From the NCBI RefSeq assembly GCF_019455445.1, contig NZ_JAHWUS010000001.1, positions 496,001-560,000 of the forward strand: a stretch of DNA of 64,000 nucleotides. Direction: 5' to 3'. A model generated the notes under the pieces. That model was not told the origin of the DNA. It made no database searches and worked only from the letters and a program-made list of their open reading frames with translations. This stretch comes from Pseudaquidulcibacter saccharophilus (GTDB lineage: Bacteria > Pseudomonadota > Alphaproteobacteria > Caulobacterales > Aquidulcibacteraceae). A program made the position numbers and the translations under genes. Below, piece after piece: positions 52,443-61,132 of the stretch (position 1 is the stretch's first letter; each line of letters starts with the position of its first letter).

Positions 52443-53826
52443 ATGCCATTTCACCCAAAATTCGTACCCATGAACGAATTGCTTTGTTAAAGCTATTCAC
52501 GTCATATTTTTCATTTGGGGAGTGAATATTATCATCCGGCAATGCAAAGCCAACCAAAAGTGCATCCATATCAAGGATTTCGCGAATATCGCTAACCACG
52601 GGGATTGATGCGCCGCATCCCATTAATGCCGGTGGTTTTTGCCATTCGTCATTCAATGCCTTTTCAACCGATTGTATCAATGGGTTGGTGGTGTCGATGG
52701 CAACACCGCGACCACCAGAATATTTTTTGAAAACAGCTTTGCAATCAGGTGGTAAAAGCGAATTAATATGTTTTTCGAACGCTTCCCAAACCTTGTCAGG
52801 ATTTTGATTTCCAACAAGGCGGAATGAAACCTTGGCAAAGGCTTCGGACGGGATAACGGTTTTAAAACCATCACCAGTATAACCGCCATGAATGCCGCAA
52901 ATCTCTGCGGTTGGGCGCGCCCATAATTGCTCTAGTGCAGTTAGACCCTTCTCACCCGCAGGTATAGAAAGCCCAACATCGCCCAAGAATTTTTTATCGT
53001 CAAACCCGAGAGATGCCCAATTTGCCTTTATTTCAGGGGTAAGGACAGGGACGCCATCATAAAAACCTTCTAAAGTAATATGACCATCATCATCGCGCAT
53101 TTTGCCAAGCATATCGGCAAGCAAAACAATCGGGTTACGCGCCGGCCCGCCATAAAGACCAGAGTGTAAATCACGACTTGGGCCAATGATTTTTACTTCA
53201 CCGGTAATATTACCACGCAAACCAATGGTAATTGCGGGTGTGGTTTCATCCCAGCGATCTGTGTCACAGATAAAGGCAACATCGGCTTTTAATTCTTCTT
53301 TATTTTCATGCATGAAAGGAATTAATGAAATCGTATCGGATTCTTCTTCGCCTTCTAAAAGCAAGGTAACACGGCACGGCAATTTCCCAGTGGTTTCAAT
53401 CCATGCACGACATGCCTCAATAAAGGTAAGGGTCTGACCCTTATCATCAGACGAGCCGCGCCCAAAAATAACATCCTTGCCATTGATGTTTTTTATGCAT
53501 GGTTCAAATGGTGGGCTGCTCCAAAGTTCAAGTGGATCAACTGGTTGCACATCATAGTGACCATAAAAAAGCACATGTTTATCGCTTTCGGTATTGTTAT
53601 AATGCGCAACAACCAGCGGAAGCCCTTTGCCATCGCGTAATTTTGCCTCAAATCCAATCTCATTGAGCATATCAACAAGATATTGCCCGGCACGGATGCA
53701 TTCGGGACGAAATTCCTTTTCCGAGGAAATTGAAGGGATTTTCATTAATTCAAAAAGATTATCGATAGATTTTTGAAGATTTTTTTCGGTAAAATCCAAA
53801 GCGCTAGAAGTTTTATCTTGGGTCAT
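52441..53826 (-). CDS. M20 family metallopeptidase (dipeptidase type)
   Basis: A 461-residue dizinc exopeptidase. Metal and catalytic motifs: VLFYGHYDVQPVDPLELW (first His/Asp), IFGRGSSDDKGQTLTFIEA (bridging Asp), LLEGEEESDTISLIPF (Glu base and ligand), and FICDTDRWDE. The dimerisation domain insert includes GPSRDLHSGLYGGPARNPI. MGCGASIPVVSDI and HSPNEKYDV complete the active site. This matches carnosinase-like M20 dipeptidases of many Gram-negative bacteria rather than ArgE/DapE. It is divergent from the TetR gene with 85 bp between, containing a palindrome. Confidence 0.92.
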   Translation of the reverse strand: MTQDKTSSALDFTEKNLQKSIDNLFELMKIPSISSEKEFRPECIRAGQYLVDMLNEIGFEAKLRDGKGLPLVVAHYNNTESDKHVLFYGHYDVQPVDPLELWSSPPFEPCIKNINGKDVIFGRGSSDDKGQTLTFIEACRAWIETTGKLPCRVTLLLEGEEESDTISLIPFMHENKEELKADVAFICDTDRWDETTPAITIGLRGNITGEVKIIGPSRDLHSGLYGGPARNPIVLLADMLGKMRDDDGHITLEGFYDGVPVLTPEIKANWASLGFDDKKFLGDVGLSIPAGEKGLTALEQLWARPTAEICGIHGGYTGDGFKTVIPSEAFAKVSFRLVGNQNPDKVWEAFEKHINSLLPPDCKAVFKKYSGGRGVAIDTTNPLIQSVEKALNDEWQKPPALMGCGASIPVVSDIREILDMDALLVGFALPDDNIHSPNEKYDVNSFNKAIRSWVRILGEMA

Positions 53827-53882
53827 AGCTATATAATAGGAATTTTTAGCATTTTGTTAACCCATATATGTGAAATATTTAA

Positions 53883-53898
53883 ATGAATGAACATTCAT
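53883..53898. promoter_or_regulatory. TetR-type operator candidate
   Basis: ATGAATG-AA-CATTCAT has perfect 7-bp arms and resembles operators of AcrR/TetR-family proteins (TGAATG...CATTCA). It lies 13 bp before the tetR ATG and 56 bp before the M20 peptidase start, so it could control both. Binding is inference. Confidence 0.5.
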
Positions 53899-53911
53899 AA
53901 AGGATAAAATT

Positions 53912-54442
53912 ATGCGCCGCTCTCCGCAAAAAGTTGAAGATATTGAAAAACAAATTGCCGATGCGGCACTGCGTCTTGGTAATAATATCGATGGTTATTC
54001 AATTCAGGAGCTTGCAAAAAAAGCGGAACTTGCAGTTGGAACGATTTACCGCGTTCTTCCAAACAAGCAGCAATTAGACAAATTGCTTGAAGAAAGATGT
54101 GAAGAAGTATTTTGTAAATTTATACTTGCGCCAATTCCTGCACGCCTTGATATGAAAGGTCGCTTTGCGCTTGTATTTGACCGCCTAACAGATTTTATCG
54201 AGCAAGAGCCAGAAGTTGCCGAATACCTTGCAACCCATGGCTTTAAAGATGATAGCAAGTTTAAAACCGCGATAACGGCATTCATTGATGAAGCGGCGGT
54301 TTCTGGCGATATAGATATTAAATTAAAGCCAATTGCCTTGTCTTTGATTTGGGGGCCGATTGCATCACTGCTTCAATGTCGTGGTGATAAAGAAAGCGCC
54401 AAAATACTTAAAGAAAGTGTTTGGGCGGCGTTAAAATCATAA
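53912..54442 (+). CDS. TetR/AcrR family transcriptional regulator
   Basis: A 176-residue regulator. The N-terminal HTH is clear: EKQIADAALRLGNNIDGYSI, ELAKKAELAVGTIYRVLPNK and QQLDKLLEERCEEVF, where VGTIYR...NK is the TetR recognition helix pattern. The C-terminal ligand domain (~55-176) is helical without a known ligand signature. Divergent from the M20 gene across a palindromic operator candidate, so autoregulation and peptidase control are likely. Its stop directly abuts the convergent dnaQ stop. Confidence 0.88.
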   Translation: MRRSPQKVEDIEKQIADAALRLGNNIDGYSIQELAKKAELAVGTIYRVLPNKQQLDKLLEERCEEVFCKFILAPIPARLDMKGRFALVFDRLTDFIEQEPEVAEYLATHGFKDDSKFKTAITAFIDEAAVSGDIDIKLKPIALSLIWGPIASLLQCRGDKESAKILKESVWAALKS

Positions 54443-55153
54443 TTATTCGGCGTTTAATTTCGCCCAATAGGAATCTTCACCTAATTTCGCAATAAATTCC
54501 TGATGGGCTTTCGCTTCATCGGGGGTGATAAGGCTGGGTAGTGGTTTGGGGCGAATGCCACGCTTTTCAAACTCTTTTATCAAGCCGCCACGGCCGTTGC
54601 GCCCGCTATTATTATTTAAGAAGCCAAAACTCCGTTCACGGCCCCCTTTTAATTCCAGATAGACGGCCGCCAAAAGCCGTGCGTCGAGCAATGCGCCGTG
54701 CAATGTCCGATCTTTTAGGTCGATGTTAAAACGGCGACAAAGGGCATCAAGGTTTGCCGGTGCACCGGGAAATTGTTTGCGTGCAATAAGAACCGTATCA
54801 ATACAGCGTTCTTTGGTGATTTCTGGCAAACCAAGTTGTTTTAATTCATAATTTATAAAGCCACGGTCGAATTCAGCATTGTGTGCCACAAGCTGGCTAT
54901 CACCAATAAAGTCAAGCATGGCATCCGCAACCCGGGGGTCGCCAAAAGTTGGAAAGTCGGCAAGAAAGTCAGCGGATAGACCATGCACCCGAAATGCCTC
55001 CATTGGCATATCGCGCAATGGGTTGATATAGGTATGAAATGTCTTACCAGTCGGCACAAGGTCCATAAGTTCGACCATGCCGATTTCCACCAATTTATCC
55101 CCCTCCTCGGGGTTTAGACCCGTGGTTTCGGTATCGAAAACAATCTCACGCAT
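54443..55153 (-). CDS. dnaQ: DNA polymerase III epsilon subunit
   Basis: A 236-residue 3'-5' proofreading exonuclease of the replicative polymerase. Exo motifs: I VFDTETTGLNPEEG (Asp/Glu), II LVAHNAEFDRGFINYEL (Asp), III TLHGALLDARLLAAVYLEL (His/Asp). The C-terminal tail (~175-236) would bind the DnaE subunit. It follows coaE by one base. In Caulobacter and related bacteria dnaQ neighbours secB; here secB lies about 33 kb away. Confidence 0.95.
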   Translation of the reverse strand: MREIVFDTETTGLNPEEGDKLVEIGMVELMDLVPTGKTFHTYINPLRDMPMEAFRVHGLSADFLADFPTFGDPRVADAMLDFIGDSQLVAHNAEFDRGFINYELKQLGLPEITKERCIDTVLIARKQFPGAPANLDALCRRFNIDLKDRTLHGALLDARLLAAVYLELKGGRERSFGFLNNNSGRNGRGGLIKEFEKRGIRPKPLPSLITPDEAKAHQEFIAKLGEDSYWAKLNAE

Positions 55154-55154
55154 T

Positions 55155-55760
55155 TTAGCCCCTAAGCGTTCTGTCGATTTGTCTTACTTTTCGTTTTGTC
55201 TCTTCAATTGATTTTGATGTATTAATAACAAAATCAGCACGTGCCGCTTTTTCGTCACCCGGCATTTGTTTTGCGACAATAGAAAGGAATTTCTCCTCGG
55301 TCATATTTGGTCGCAATAAAACGCGTTGTTTTTGGGTTTCAAAATCACAATTAACGACAATAATCTTGTCAAACTGCGATTCTGCTTTGGTTTCAAATAA
55401 TAAAGGAATATCGACCAATACATAAGGCGGGTTCGATGGCGCAACTTCATTATAAAATTCTTGGCGGTTTTGGGCAACAAGTGGGTGAATATAGCTTTCA
55501 AGTTTTTTTAATGCATCGGGGTTGTTTAAAACGATTTTGCCCAGTGCCTCACGATTAATTTCTTTTTCGCCCAATATTACATCACCAAATTCTAGCCCCA
55601 ACAATTCATAGGCGCGCCCACCCTTGCGATAAAGTTTATGAACCGCACTATCGGCATCCCATGTCGGTACACCAAGTTTTTTGAACATTTTAATTATCGT
55701 GGACTTTCCTGTGCCGATTGAACCGGTAATTGCGATTCGTTTCATGCCCCTTGCTTTCAT
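55155..55760 (-). CDS. coaE: Dephospho-CoA kinase
   Basis: A 201-residue kinase for the last step of CoA synthesis. P-loop IAITGSIGTGKSTIIKMFKK, then PTWDADSAVHKLY with the DxD-like site, and VDIPLLFET. LLRPNMTEEKFLSIVAKQMP and DFVINTSKSIEETKRKV complete the family pattern. The ATG at 55760 overlaps the aroE stop (ATGA). An ATG at 55745 fits the family start (MKRIAITG) better, but its AAGGGG is too close to act as a ribosome-binding site. Confidence 0.95.
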   Translation of the reverse strand: MKARGMKRIAITGSIGTGKSTIIKMFKKLGVPTWDADSAVHKLYRKGGRAYELLGLEFGDVILGEKEINREALGKIVLNNPDALKKLESYIHPLVAQNRQEFYNEVAPSNPPYVLVDIPLLFETKAESQFDKIIVVNCDFETQKQRVLLRPNMTEEKFLSIVAKQMPGDEKAARADFVINTSKSIEETKRKVRQIDRTLRG

Positions 55761-56620
55761 TTTAATTGTGCTTTTAGGCGTTCAAGCCCCCGCATAAAAT
55801 CGGGGCGCGATCCAAACCAAAATTCAAACGCCAAAACCCCTTGCCCTGCCAACATGCCAAGCCCGTTTAGACCACGTCTTTTTTGGTTGTTTGCCGCAAT
55901 TGTGAATGCAGTTGGCGTTGGCATATAAACCATATCATAAATAATTGCGTCTTTGGTGGTTGGCGATAAATCAACATCCAATGCACCAACGCCTTTTAAA
56001 CCCAATGTAGTGGCATTTATCACCAATGATGCACCGGAAAGGCCCTGTGCCATTTCATCCCAACCAAACACACTAAAAGTAATGTTGCGATTTCCAGCAA
56101 GAATTCGCCCGATATTCGCCAATTCTTCGCATTTCGAAATTGTGCGCCCAACAAAACGGATTTCACGTACTTCATCGCTTAAAAGTGCTGAAATAACGCC
56201 ACGTGCCGCACCACCTGCACCAATTATGGCTATAATTTTACAAGCACTGCGCCAGCCTTTGAAATTATAATCCAAATCCACGGTCAAACCGATGCCATCG
56301 GTATTAATGGCTTCAAAATCGTCATCTTTTGCACGGATTGTGTTTGCCGCACCGATTGTTTTCACTTCATGGGAAGGGAAAGCAACAAGTTTTGCAATAT
56401 CTTCTTTTAATGGCGCGGTTATGTTGCCGCCTTTAAAGCCAACTTTCTTCAAGCCATTCAATGCCTCGGCAAAATCTTGGGGCTTAACCTCCAGCCCGAC
56501 AAAGACGGCATTTATGCCAAAATCATTTATCCACCCATTTTGCAAAATCGGTGATAGTGAATGTTTGGCGGGATAACCAAAAATCCCATAAAGTTCGGTT
56601 GATGCTTTTATCTTGCTCAT
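55757..56620 (-). CDS. aroE: Shikimate dehydrogenase (NADP)
   Basis: A 287-residue enzyme reducing 3-dehydroshikimate. Motifs: YPAKHSLSPILQNGWI, NITAPLKEDIAKLV with the catalytic Lys, NTDGIGLTVDL with the Asp, IIAIIGAGGAARGVISALLS (nucleotide loop), FVGRTISK for the NADP phosphate, and GLNGLGMLAGQGVLAFEFWF at the C-terminus. Coupled by 4-bp overlaps with maf upstream and coaE downstream. Confidence 0.96.
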   Translation of the reverse strand: MSKIKASTELYGIFGYPAKHSLSPILQNGWINDFGINAVFVGLEVKPQDFAEALNGLKKVGFKGGNITAPLKEDIAKLVAFPSHEVKTIGAANTIRAKDDDFEAINTDGIGLTVDLDYNFKGWRSACKIIAIIGAGGAARGVISALLSDEVREIRFVGRTISKCEELANIGRILAGNRNITFSVFGWDEMAQGLSGASLVINATTLGLKGVGALDVDLSPTTKDAIIYDMVYMPTPTAFTIAANNQKRRGLNGLGMLAGQGVLAFEFWFGSRPDFMRGLERLKAQLK

Positions 56621-57219
56621 GCTGCTACAATATTATGATTTCGTAAGAATGTCAGCAGTGGCAATAAAGGCAAGCCCAAAATTGCAAAATAATCACCGGA
56701 AATTTCTTCAAAAAGCTGTATACCCAAACCTTCTAATTGATAACAACCAACCGAAGAAAGAATTTTATCACCACTTTGGATGAGATAGCTTTCAAGAAAT
56801 TCATCACTAAAGCTGCGCATTTTTAATTTTGGGGCGCTATCATGGCGCCATATAAATTCACCGCTTTTATAAATCACGATTGCATTTTGTAGATAATGGG
56901 TTTTGCCTCGAAAATGTTTAAGACGTTCGCGAGCTTCATCCATATCGGCTGCTTTGTCAAAAACCTCGCCATCAAGGGCCAGCATTTGATCGCAGCCAAT
57001 TACAAAGGCATCGGGGTATTTACGTGATAGTTTTTGCGCCTTTAATTTTGCTAGTTCATGTGCCTGCTCGGACGGTTTTAACCCAGCTTCACGAAGTGCA
57101 ATTTTTGCCATTTCCTCATCAACATTTGATGCAATGGCTTCAAATTTTACGCCCGCATTTTCAAGTACATGGCGACGAATTTTTGATTGGGAGGCAAGAA
57201 TAAGACGTGTTTCACTCAT
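56617..57219 (-). CDS. maf: Maf-like nucleoside triphosphate pyrophosphatase
   Basis: A 200-residue protein hydrolysing modified or canonical NTPs. Landmarks: LILASQSKIRRHVLENAGVK at the start, IASNVDEEMAK, VIGCDQMLALDGEVFDKAA with the catalytic Asp/Gln region, LQNAIVIYK and SVGCYQLEGLGIQLFEEISG. The N-terminal SxxRR is relaxed to SKIRRH. First gene of the maf-aroE-coaE-dnaQ chain, 43 bp after the divL-like gene, with which it may share a transcript. Confidence 0.93.
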   Translation of the reverse strand: MSETRLILASQSKIRRHVLENAGVKFEAIASNVDEEMAKIALREAGLKPSEQAHELAKLKAQKLSRKYPDAFVIGCDQMLALDGEVFDKAADMDEARERLKHFRGKTHYLQNAIVIYKSGEFIWRHDSAPKLKMRSFSDEFLESYLIQSGDKILSSVGCYQLEGLGIQLFEEISGDYFAILGLPLLPLLTFLRNHNIVAA

Positions 57220-57262
57220 GCCCGCAGCATTAGCAGAATTGTATTGATGGGCAAGGGGGGAT

Positions 57263-59542
57263 TTAAATCAGTTCCAGTTCGGGGTTTGCTATTTGCTCTT
57301 TGGCAACTACTGGAAAATGGCAATTAATCCTTAGTTTTTCATTGTTGGACAAATCAATAGCGACCCAACCGCCGTGCATTTCGACAAACTTTTTAACCAA
57401 TACAAGGCCAAGGCCGCCACGTTTTGAACCTTCAGTAAAGGCATCAAAGTCAAAATTACCAAACAGACCTAAATTGCTGTGATTAGGGCTCTCGATGAAT
57501 AACTTAACGCTTTCGCCAATGCGTTTTGCCCCAATTGTAATTTCATCACCGGCAACTGCATTTCGCATCGCATTGCCTAAAAGATTGGCGACAATTTGCC
57601 TAAACCGTTTATCGTCCCCGCGAATTTTACCGACATTATCAGGGCAATCAATTACAAGATTAAATGTTGTTTCATTTAATTTGGTGGTTGAAGTTTCGGC
57701 AATTGTGGTGATGGCATCTTTTATATCAACATCGCCTAATTCTAATGCCGCTTGTCCTGCATCAATTATTGCAAGGTCAAGCAAATGCCCAACCATGGTT
57801 TCAAGCTGCTCACCGGCTTGTTTAATAAATTTCATTTGTTCGGTTTGGATATCGCTTAATTCACCCGAGAAGCCAGATGTCAATAAATCTGAATAGCCCA
57901 AAATAGTATTCAATGGCGTCCGTAATTGATATGAAACCTTTTCAAGGAAGGAGGTTTTAAGGCGGTCGGCCTCGGTTAAGGCGAGGGCTTTTTCGCGCAA
58001 TAATGCCTCAATTTTGTGATGTGCTGTTACGTCAACAAAGGCAACCAAGGTTGCACCATCAGGTAGTGGGCGGGTAAGCCATGTTAGGTATGTGCCGTCA
58101 TTACGCTCAATAGATCCTTGGGTTTCACGGCGGCCCTCAGGTGATGGGTCGCATACGCGTGCCCATAATTCGTCCCAGAAATTCTCATCGCCATAAAGGG
58201 TTTTAAGATTTTGGGCGAGGGCGGCAAAATCCCTATGCTCATCCATTGCGGCATCATCTAACTGCCACATTTTGCGGAATGAAACGTTTGCCAAAGTAAG
58301 TTTGCCATCACTGGAGAAAACCGCAATGCCTTCACGCAATTTATCAAGCGTGGTTCTTTGCACCTCGATTTGGGTTTTAAATTGCGCTTGTAATAGGGTT
58401 TTGTCGGAAATATCCTCATACAGGACCAAAAGACCACCGGTCGGTTGTCTTTGGCGCATTACGCGTAAAATGCGCCCGTCAGGCAGTGACCAAGTTTCGT
58501 CAGGGATTGCCTGTGTGGTTTGGTAATATGCCATTTCGGCGTTGCGCCATTCGATATAATTTCTTTGGTGTGGAAGGCGCGCGCGTTCGCGTAGGCGATC
58601 AAGAATTTCTGAATGGGTTGGCGCCTCATCCAGATAGCTTTCTTCAAAGCCCCATAGGCGCGCAAAAGCGTGGTTATAGGTTTTTAATTCGCGCGATGCG
58701 TCAAAAACTGCAACCGCATCAGTAAGCTGGTTGAGGGTTTCAAGGTTGGCACGTGCCTCACGTACAAGGATTTCATTGCGCGCATACTCATCCTCAATAT
58801 CAATTGCCGCGCCGATAATACGGTCATAAATTGGGGCAAGGAAAATACGCATCATGCGGCGTTTGCCATCAATCGAAATTGCGCGTGTGTCGGTTACATG
58901 CTTGCCTTTTAGGGCGTCAAGAATGTCGGTGGCAATTTTACTATCAAGGCGGGCGTTTTCTTTTACCGCGTCATCGATATTTGCGATTTCAACGGCGTTT
59001 AAGAATGCCTTATTGCCCCATAAAAGTTGACCTTCTGAATTGCAAATAAAGACAGGGAAAGAAAAACTATTTGTGCCGCGCGCGCCGTAATTCACAGGTG
59101 CTTGGCGAAGCAAAAGAATCGCATTTGCACCATCGGTTTCGCCGGCAATTTCAAGACTATGGGCAAAGGTTTCAAATGATGAACCATTAGTTCGCAATGC
59201 TTTAATCTGTGCCTTTAAAGTTTCATTGCCCATAACAAGGGTTTCATAAATTTTATCAGCAGGACAACCAAGCAATGATGCAAAATGCTTTTGCAAATCT
59301 GTGTCACCGATTAATTCTGGTGGGTTGGCATCATCGGCATCGTCATCAATGCGCCATAACATGCCCAATGTGCGTGCATTGCGCAGCATTAAGAAAGAAT
59401 CACCCAAATTTGCCTGTTCGGTACGATATATTTTTGATTGTTTGTTAAAACGCCAAGTATAATAGATACGCGCAACTAAAAGCCCTAGTGCAAAGGCGCT
59501 AAGGATGGTAACCAAAAGAAATATATGTGGCGGCAAATTCAT
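57263..59542 (-). CDS. divL: DivL-like PAS sensor pseudo-histidine kinase
   Basis: A 759-residue protein: one N-terminal membrane helix (~7-29), three PAS-type regions (~160-250, ~270-380, ~395-505), a coiled coil, then a dimerisation domain and HATPase domain. The H box reads VSYQLRTPLNTILGY: the phospho-accepting His is replaced by Tyr538, as in Caulobacter DivL (Tyr550, 769 residues), the membrane protein that controls CckA and hence CtrA. The N box (RQIVANLLGNAMRNA) and G2 box (GGLGLVLVKKF) are kept, but a G1 box DxGxG is not visible (FIESPNHSNLGL instead). It sits directly upstream of maf. Confidence 0.85.
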   Translation of the reverse strand: MNLPPHIFLLVTILSAFALGLLVARIYYTWRFNKQSKIYRTEQANLGDSFLMLRNARTLGMLWRIDDDADDANPPELIGDTDLQKHFASLLGCPADKIYETLVMGNETLKAQIKALRTNGSSFETFAHSLEIAGETDGANAILLLRQAPVNYGARGTNSFSFPVFICNSEGQLLWGNKAFLNAVEIANIDDAVKENARLDSKIATDILDALKGKHVTDTRAISIDGKRRMMRIFLAPIYDRIIGAAIDIEDEYARNEILVREARANLETLNQLTDAVAVFDASRELKTYNHAFARLWGFEESYLDEAPTHSEILDRLRERARLPHQRNYIEWRNAEMAYYQTTQAIPDETWSLPDGRILRVMRQRQPTGGLLVLYEDISDKTLLQAQFKTQIEVQRTTLDKLREGIAVFSSDGKLTLANVSFRKMWQLDDAAMDEHRDFAALAQNLKTLYGDENFWDELWARVCDPSPEGRRETQGSIERNDGTYLTWLTRPLPDGATLVAFVDVTAHHKIEALLREKALALTEADRLKTSFLEKVSYQLRTPLNTILGYSDLLTSGFSGELSDIQTEQMKFIKQAGEQLETMVGHLLDLAIIDAGQAALELGDVDIKDAITTIAETSTTKLNETTFNLVIDCPDNVGKIRGDDKRFRQIVANLLGNAMRNAVAGDEITIGAKRIGESVKLFIESPNHSNLGLFGNFDFDAFTEGSKRGGLGLVLVKKFVEMHGGWVAIDLSNNEKLRINCHFPVVAKEQIANPELELI

Positions 59543-59665
59543 AATTTAATTTTCTAATCAAAAATAATTTATGGTTAAAAATTTAATAATATGTTGTCAT
59601 TTCGTATTTAGGCTGCTTTTTTACTGTAATAATATCATAATTCTGTTTTATTTGTTTTTTGATTA

Positions 59666-60445
59666 ATGACGAAGATATTAAACCTATTATCAATATTCAT
59701 TTTTGCCGTTGCCGGTGCGTATTTTGCCGGAAGCTTTTCTTTGCTTCTAAGCTATCGGCTTGCCAATATGGGCGCATCAATTCCCCTGCGTGAGGTGATT
59801 AACGCAATAATAGCGCTATGTTTATTCCTGATTTATGCAAAAGCGAATAAAGCGTTTCAAATTAATTGGGGTGGTTTTGGCGGTTTTTCGGCGGGTCTTG
59901 AAACCATAATTATGATTTTATCTGTGGCTTGGGGCGCACTATTTTATTCCAAGGCAATCAGTAATTTTACATTTGTCAAAGATTTTTCAATTCCAACTTT
60001 TGCAATTGCGTTGGTTTTAATGCTGCTTCATGCACTTGCCGAGCAAATATTGCTACAATGCGTATTACAAACCCGCGCCAAACAATTCTTTGGTGATAAG
60101 GTGGCAATAATTATTGCGGCAATTGGCTTTGCGGCATTGCAGGCGGCACAGGGTTATTATCAGCCATTATATATTTTTAATTCAATATGTCTTGGCTTGC
60201 TAATGGCGGTGTTGTTTGAGCGACATGGATTCTTGAGTGTTGTTGCCGCGCATGGTGTTTGGTCGTTCTTGGAGCTTGTGGTTAAACCGTCTGTGGTTAA
60301 TATGCACTATAATTATAATTACCTTTTATGGCAGGGGCAGGATTCCTATGGATCACCGATTCTTGGCGGTTTGTGTATCATTGCTGCGATTATGATTTTT
60401 GGGTTAAAGAAAAATAATCTTGGCGAAAACGAAAATATCCTTTAA
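59666..60445 (+). CDS. CPBP-like membrane protein with a degenerate active site
   Basis: A 259-residue polytopic membrane protein with seven to eight helices, similar to CPBP/Abi intramembrane proteases (Rce1 type). The usual EExxxR motif is HALAEQILLQCVLQTRA here, so the Glu pair is Glu-Gln and the spaced Arg is displaced. The second motif FxxxH is replaced by FAALQAAQG, while the third His is present in VVAAHGVWSFLE. It may be catalytically inactive or have shifted specificity. It is followed after 9 bp by the O-methyltransferase gene. Confidence 0.75.
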   Translation: MTKILNLLSIFIFAVAGAYFAGSFSLLLSYRLANMGASIPLREVINAIIALCLFLIYAKANKAFQINWGGFGGFSAGLETIIMILSVAWGALFYSKAISNFTFVKDFSIPTFAIALVLMLLHALAEQILLQCVLQTRAKQFFGDKVAIIIAAIGFAALQAAQGYYQPLYIFNSICLGLLMAVLFERHGFLSVVAAHGVWSFLELVVKPSVVNMHYNYNYLLWQGQDSYGSPILGGLCIIAAIMIFGLKKNNLGENENIL

Positions 60446-60454
60446 TAGCCGCTT

Positions 60455-61132
60455 ATGACACGTGAAACTATTACCCTTACCCCAGAGATTTTCAATTATA
60501 TCAACGAAATCAATTATGACGAGCATGAAGCACAAAAGCTTTGTCGTGAAGAAACTGCGGAGCATCCGCGTGGCAATCTGCAAATTGCACGTGAACAAGG
60601 TGGCTTTATGGCATTTATGGTGCGTTTGATAGAGGCACGGATTGCGGTTGAGATTGGGGTTTTCACTGGTTATTCTGCGCTTACAACTGCGTTGGCATTG
60701 CGTAAGTCTGCTGGACCAGGGGCAAAAATGTTCGCCTTGGACATGTCGCATAAATATATTGATATTGCCAAAAAATATTGGGCGATGGCGGGTGTCGATG
60801 ATGTTATTGAGCCGCGTATCGGACAGGCCGAAGAAAAATTAGACGAACTTATTGCCGAAGGGTACAAGGCCAATGTGGATTTCGTCTTTATCGATGCCGA
60901 CAAGGCAAAATATCCAGTGTATTATGAAAAAGCGCTTGAGCTATTGCGCCCAGGTGGTCTTATGATTTTTGACAATATGCTGCGTCATGGCAAAGTTGTT
61001 GCCCCCGAAGCAGATGACAAAGAAACCAATGCCATCGTGAATTTAACCAAGGCAATTATGGAAGACCCGCGCGTTACCGCCAATCTTGTTGGTATTGGTG
61101 ATGGGTTGTTAATGGCAAGAAAGAATAAATAA
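60455..61132 (+). CDS. SAM-dependent O-methyltransferase (COG4122 family)
   Basis: A 225-residue class I methyltransferase of the catechol/caffeoyl-CoA type. Motifs: GGFMAFMVRLIEARIAVEIG, VFTGYSALTTALALR (SAM motif I region), MFALDMSHKYIDIAKKYW, VDFVFIDADKAKYPVYYEKA (metal/SAM Asp) and LMIFDNMLRHGKV, with the metal-binding Asp-Asn. Substrate is unknown; such enzymes act on catechols or related phenols. Its stop directly abuts the nfuA stop. Confidence 0.9.
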   Translation: MTRETITLTPEIFNYINEINYDEHEAQKLCREETAEHPRGNLQIAREQGGFMAFMVRLIEARIAVEIGVFTGYSALTTALALRKSAGPGAKMFALDMSHKYIDIAKKYWAMAGVDDVIEPRIGQAEEKLDELIAEGYKANVDFVFIDADKAKYPVYYEKALELLRPGGLMIFDNMLRHGKVVAPEADDKETNAIVNLTKAIMEDPRVTANLVGIGDGLLMARKNK

